Assembly (NCBI RefSeq): GCF_004193775.1
Contig: NC_041020.1
Span: 5,165,657-5,229,656, forward strand
DNA length: 64,000 bases
Reading direction: 5' to 3'
From: Glycine soja
Lineage: Eukaryota > Streptophyta > Magnoliopsida > Fabales > Fabaceae
The position numbers and the translations under genes are program-made. The notes beneath the pieces are model-generated. The model was not told where the DNA came from. It saw only the letters and a list, made by a program, of their open reading frames with translations, and ran no database searches. Below, in pieces: positions 59,915 through 64,000 of the stretch; within the stretch, counting starts at the first letter, position 1, and each line of letters starts with the position of its first letter.

Positions 59915-60645
59915 CTGAGCAACAATCTTATAGGACTATGCTATCAGATTAGACATAAACATGTAAATTACGAATTATAAACTAGAATTCTCACAACAAA
60001 GAGAGCAAAACTGACTTGTTGTATTTCAGTAATGATATATTTCGAGAGAGATACAATGAAAACTTATATAGACAAACAGAAAGGCCACTCATTGGGAAAA
60101 ACAAAAAGCACTCGTTACAAAGCTATGAAGCAAGCAACATGAAGCTGCAGTTGTGTACAAGCAACTTTTAAACCAACTTTACACGCAACCCAAAAGAAAA
60201 TATATTAATATTAAAAACAAAGGAAAAATCTCAAATTCTAACAAACATATTCCATCAATATGGGCACAATTCAAAGTCTTGTTTGAGGATGTTACATCAA
60301 CAAATTAGAAAGAGGACTAGACTATTGCAACACACAACGAAAATGAACCAAATCTTGTTCACCACAAGATCAGATTCAATCTAATGATGCTTCACCACAT
60401 GACATCTAAAATAACTTGAACTTTTGAATTTTTCTCATGTTATTGATTGCTTAATTCAAATGCTTGTAGCTTACAAATTTCTAGATTCTTTTTTGGAGGT
60501 GTGAGGAGCATTGAAAGTGGTGCAACATCTTGTCCCTTGCAGCAAGGCTTCTAATGTAATTAACCAATGGAGCATAAATATGCAAAGATTTCACTCCATA
60601 GAAACACCATTTGAACAACTAACTTGGAGTCGAGTTCACAAGTGA
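59915..60645. other. Unassigned spacer between solo LTR and copia element
   Basis: No gene identified with confidence. Some minus-strand reading from about 60650 to 60480 (DSKLVVQMV) hints at a decayed retroelement RNase H-like piece, too short and broken to call. Confidence 0.35.
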
Positions 60646-61067
60646 TGTTGAAGATTAATCCAGAAAAGTGTAGATGTATAATTGGTAGTCCATTATCTAG
60701 AGAGTTCTACACCTATGGAGATGTTGTAGTGTGTAGAAACTTCTTGAAAGATGTAGAAAAATATCTTATTATCTAAAGTCATAGAAACACCTAGAACATT
60801 ATATAAATGGATGGTAGATGATAGATGAGTCTAGAAGACTATAGGAATAAGTAGTATAGAAGTGTGTAGAAATCACCTATGTAACCTATATAAAGGCATA
60901 AGTTGTAGCAAGCCATGTAATGTAAGTCAAGAAGTTAATAAGCACAATTCAAGTTAAGGTGTCAATTTTCTGAAAACTCATCCTCTTCCTACTCCCATCA
61001 TTTCTATCATACATTTCTACCATATCCTTCCATAGAAAAAGGCATAACCACGTCCCATATCCTAACA
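60646..61067 (+). mobile_element. 5' LTR of a Ty1/copia element
   Basis: 422 bp, TGTTGAAGATTAATCC ... CATATCCTAACA, with TGTT/AACA inverted ends. A TATA box (CCTATATAAAGGC) lies near 60888, with a probable transcription start shortly after. One base separates the LTR end from the primer-binding site. The matching 3' LTR lies beyond the window. Confidence 0.85.
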
Positions 61068-61068
61068 G

Positions 61069-61080
61069 TGGTATCAGAGC
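61069..61080 (+). other. Primer-binding site, initiator Met tRNA
   Basis: TGGTATCAGAGC is complementary to the 3' end of plant initiator methionine tRNA, the usual primer for copia elements. Its position right after the LTR confirms the LTR end. Confidence 0.93.
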
Positions 61081-61092
61081 AGTGTTGATCCT

Positions 61093-64000
61093 ATGGCCTT
61101 TGCTACATCACCTAGCCCACCAACCTTCAACTATAACCAAACCTTAGTTCCCATATTTAATGGGGAAGCATATGATTATTGGAGCATCCAAATGCAAACT
61201 CTATTCATCTCACAAGACTTATGGGATGTTATAGAGAATGGCTATCCAGTCCCAGAAAGCCCAGAAGAATTGGCTACGAGGACAACAACAAAGCAAAAGG
61301 AGTACAAGCAAAACAAGCAACATGATGCTAAGGCTCTGCTATTCATCCAACAAGGAGTTAGTAGAGATATCTTTCCGAGAATCATGCAAGCAAAAAATGC
61401 AAAGGAGGCGTGGGAGACTCTGAAAAATGAATTTAAAGGCACCCATGCTAAGGCTCTGCTATTCTTTGTGGAAGGATTTGATACATTAATAATGCGGGAA
61501 GATGAATCTATACAATCTTTCTTCTCTCGTGTCTCTAATATCTTCAATCAAATTAGAAGTTACGGGGACACGATTGAAGACAAGAAAATAATACTAAAAA
61601 TATTAAGAAGTCTTCCCGTAAAATATGATCATATTGTGGCTGCCATAGAAGAATCAAAAGATTTATCTAAACTCACTCTAGTAGAATTAATGGGCTCTTT
61701 AGAAGCTCATGAAGCTAGAATGAAAAGATTTGAGCAGCCACTAGAGCAAGCATTCCAATCTAAAATTAATATCTCTAAAAATGATGGAGATAAGAAAAAT
61801 AACCACGGTAAATTTCCTCAAAAAAGAGGAGGAGCGTTTACTTATCGTGGTAAAAGGAGCGGAAAGCAATGGAGTAATAATGCTTCAAGCTCCTATTGCA
61901 AATTATGCAAGAAAAATAATCATGATACAAATGATTGTCGGTACAAATGCAAAAAGTGCAAAAGGAACCTACACTACGAAAAAGATTATTTTTACCAACA
62001 AAAAGAAGAAGCAAATTTTCTAGAAAATAAAGAATCCCTTGATCATACTTTGTACTCCGCTTTATCTTCTCAAGAATCAAGGGATGTATGGTATGTTGAT
62101 AGTGGTTGTTCAAACCACATGACAAAAAACAAAAGTTGCTTTGTGCAACTAGATGAGACAATAAAATCCAAAGTTACACTTGGTGATGGAAATGTTCAAA
62201 CAATTGAAGGAAAAGGCACCATTGCTGTTAAAACTCAAAATGGTAGCCAAAAATATATCCATGATGTTTTTTATGTGTCAGGTCTTACTCAAAATCTTCT
62301 AAGTGTTGGTCAACTTATTCATAAAAATTATAAAGTCATCTTTGATGATGATAAGTGTAATATCATTGATAAAAGAAAGGGCCAAATTATTTCTATCAAA
62401 ATGGCTCATAATAAAGTATTTCCTCTATTTATGCCATTTAGGCAAAACAATGCATTGAAATGTGAGAATATGGATGAGTCCATACTGTGGCACTTGAGGT
62501 ATGGTCATCTAAACTTAATGGCCTCAAATTATTAAAACAAAAAAATATGGTGCTTGGGCTTCCTTTTTTTCATCTAACCTTAAAGTTTGTGAAGGCTGCA
62601 TTTATGGCAAGATGCACAGGTTACCATTTCCAAAAACATCTTGGAGAGCTAAAGCTCCACTTCAATTGGTGCTTGCTGATATCTGGGGACCATCAAGTAC
62701 CCCCAACTTTGGTGGAAGAAGATATTTTCTCCTCTTCGTTGATGACTACACTCGAATGATGTGAGTGTACTTCATCCAACAAAAATCAGATGCATTCTCT
62801 TGCTTCAAGGAGTTCAAGGTCCTAGTGGAAAAGCAAAGTGGGCATTCCCTCAAAATCTTGAGAACAGATCGCGAGGGAGAATTCAATGGGCACATATTCA
62901 TCAATTTTTGCAATGATCATGGCATCAAAAAGGAGCTGACTGTTCGTCACACTCCACAACAGAATGGTGTTGCTGAAAGGAAAAACAGAACCATTGTGAA
63001 AATGGCTCGATCGATGCTACAACACAAGAACCTGCCAAATAATCTATGGGCGGAAGCTGTTAGCACAGCAGTATACATCCTCAATCGTTCTCCAACTAAA
63101 GCAGTCTTAAATATGACGCCATATGAAGCATGGTTCAACAGAAAACCAACAGTTGATCATTTTAAAGTTTTTGGATATGTTGCTTATTCACACATTCCAA
63201 AGGAGAACCAAGAAAAGCTCGATGAAAAAGGAGAAAAGTGCATCTTTGTCGGCTATAGTGACCAATCTAAAGGTCACCGATTATTCAAACCAGATTCAAT
63301 GTAGCTGATCATTTCAAGAGATGTCATCTTTGACGAAGGAGCAAGCTGGCAATGGAGTATTGAAGTCAATGAGACGCAAGAAGTAACCAATCTAAGCCCT
63401 TACACACTGCCACCATCATCAACACAGCATGACCAACAGCTGAAGCTACAAGTCTACCAGCTAGATGTAAAATCATCTTTCTTGAATAGAGAGATTGAAG
63501 AAGAAGTCTACGTGGAGCAACCACAAGAATACAAATTTCAAGGAGAAGAAGACAAAGTATATCGCTTGAAAAAGGCGCTTTATGGTGTCAAACAAGTTGC
63601 CCGAGCATGGAACAACAAAATAGACAAATACCTCGTCGAGCATAGATTCCTCAAAAGTCCAAGTGAGTTGTCACTATATGTGAAGATGCAAGGTAATCAT
63701 TTCTTGATTTTGTGCCTATACGTAGATGATTTAATCTACACCAGCAACAATTCACAGATGATGGAAGAATTCAAAAAGGCTATGATGCAAGAGTATGAAA
63801 TGACCGATCTTGGACTCATGAGATATTTTCTCGGCATGCAAGTCAAGCAAAGACCTGGACAAATATTTATCTCGCAAGAAAAATATGCGGATGACTTACT
63901 AAAGAAGTTCAACATGCAAGATTCCAAACCACTTGCCACACCTATGGCGATGAACGAAAAGCTTTCAAAAGATGATAAACAAAACAAAGTTGATGCAACA
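61093..64000 (+). pseudogene. Ty1/copia gag-pol, broken, runs off the right edge
   Basis: Gag starts at 61093 (MAFATSPSPPTFNYNQ) and ends with the zinc knuckle CKLCKKNNHDTNDC (C-x2-C-x4-H-x4-C). Protease follows with the DSGCSNHMT active site. The integrase zinc region (LWHLRYGHL; C-x2-C in KVCEGC) leads to a core with Asp in LADIWGP, Asp in RTDREGEF and Glu in NGVAERKNR. The reverse transcriptase has LYVDDLIYTSNN (YVDD) and continues to the window end. Lesions: a one-base loss near 62516 and another shift near 62570, TGA at 62761-62763 where Trp is expected, and TAG at 63302-63304. In addition, about 100 residues are missing from the front of the reverse transcriptase: near 63445 the text jumps from the linker straight to VYQLDVKSSFLN. 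The element cannot replicate by itself. Confidence 0.92.

Overview
This is a repeat-rich stretch of plant nuclear DNA. Long AT-rich spacers, GT/AG introns, a copia element primed by initiator-Met tRNA and many nested transposons point to a eudicot. The style of several repeats and of the receptor-like protein fragments suggests a legume, most likely soybean or a close relative; that last step is inference from memory and was not tested.

Four host genes can be read, all on the + strand. (1) A GDSL esterase/lipase (1754-3897) whose first exon, with the GDS motif, is not in the window. (2) A complete six-exon alpha/beta hydrolase of the ABHD17 type (12420-15753, 378 aa). (3) A short plant MAT1-like CDK-activating-kinase assembly factor (33207-35228, five coding exons, 188 aa). 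(4) BLOS2, a BLOC-1 subunit (38832-39376, two exons, 130 aa). A decayed copy of the start of the MAT1-like gene lies just upstream of BLOS2. The whole MAT1-fragment/BLOS2 block was copied again at about 42.56-44.05 kb, where the BLOS2 copy is a pseudogene fused to a truncated LRR receptor-like protein pseudogene. A second receptor-like protein pseudogene lies at 52.6-56.3 kb.

The rest is mobile DNA, and many element ends can be fixed by target-site duplications (TSDs). There are four solo LTRs of one long LTR family (about 4.54-7.13, 46.17-49.01, 49.88-52.38 and 56.55-59.91 kb). Two solo LTRs of other families sit inside pseudogenes (42959-43477, 53883-55651). A probable Helitron carries RPA-like remnants (19167-23800). 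A complete but mutated MULE (24817-30198, 9-bp TSD) encodes a transposase joined to an OTU-protease-like domain plus a second ORF, and has palindromic subterminal arrays. Also present are a 5'-truncated LINE with a 17-bp TSD, a 93-bp SINE with an 11-bp TSD, a small MULE-type foldback element with a 9-bp TSD, several other MITEs, a Ty3/gypsy pol fragment, PIF/Harbinger fragments, and the 5' end of a Ty1/copia element that runs off the right edge.

The most unusual object is the MULE with the OTU-like domain, its PB1-like second ORF and its repeated 15-bp palindromes near both ends. Every transposon gene read here is broken, so the region is a record of past activity.
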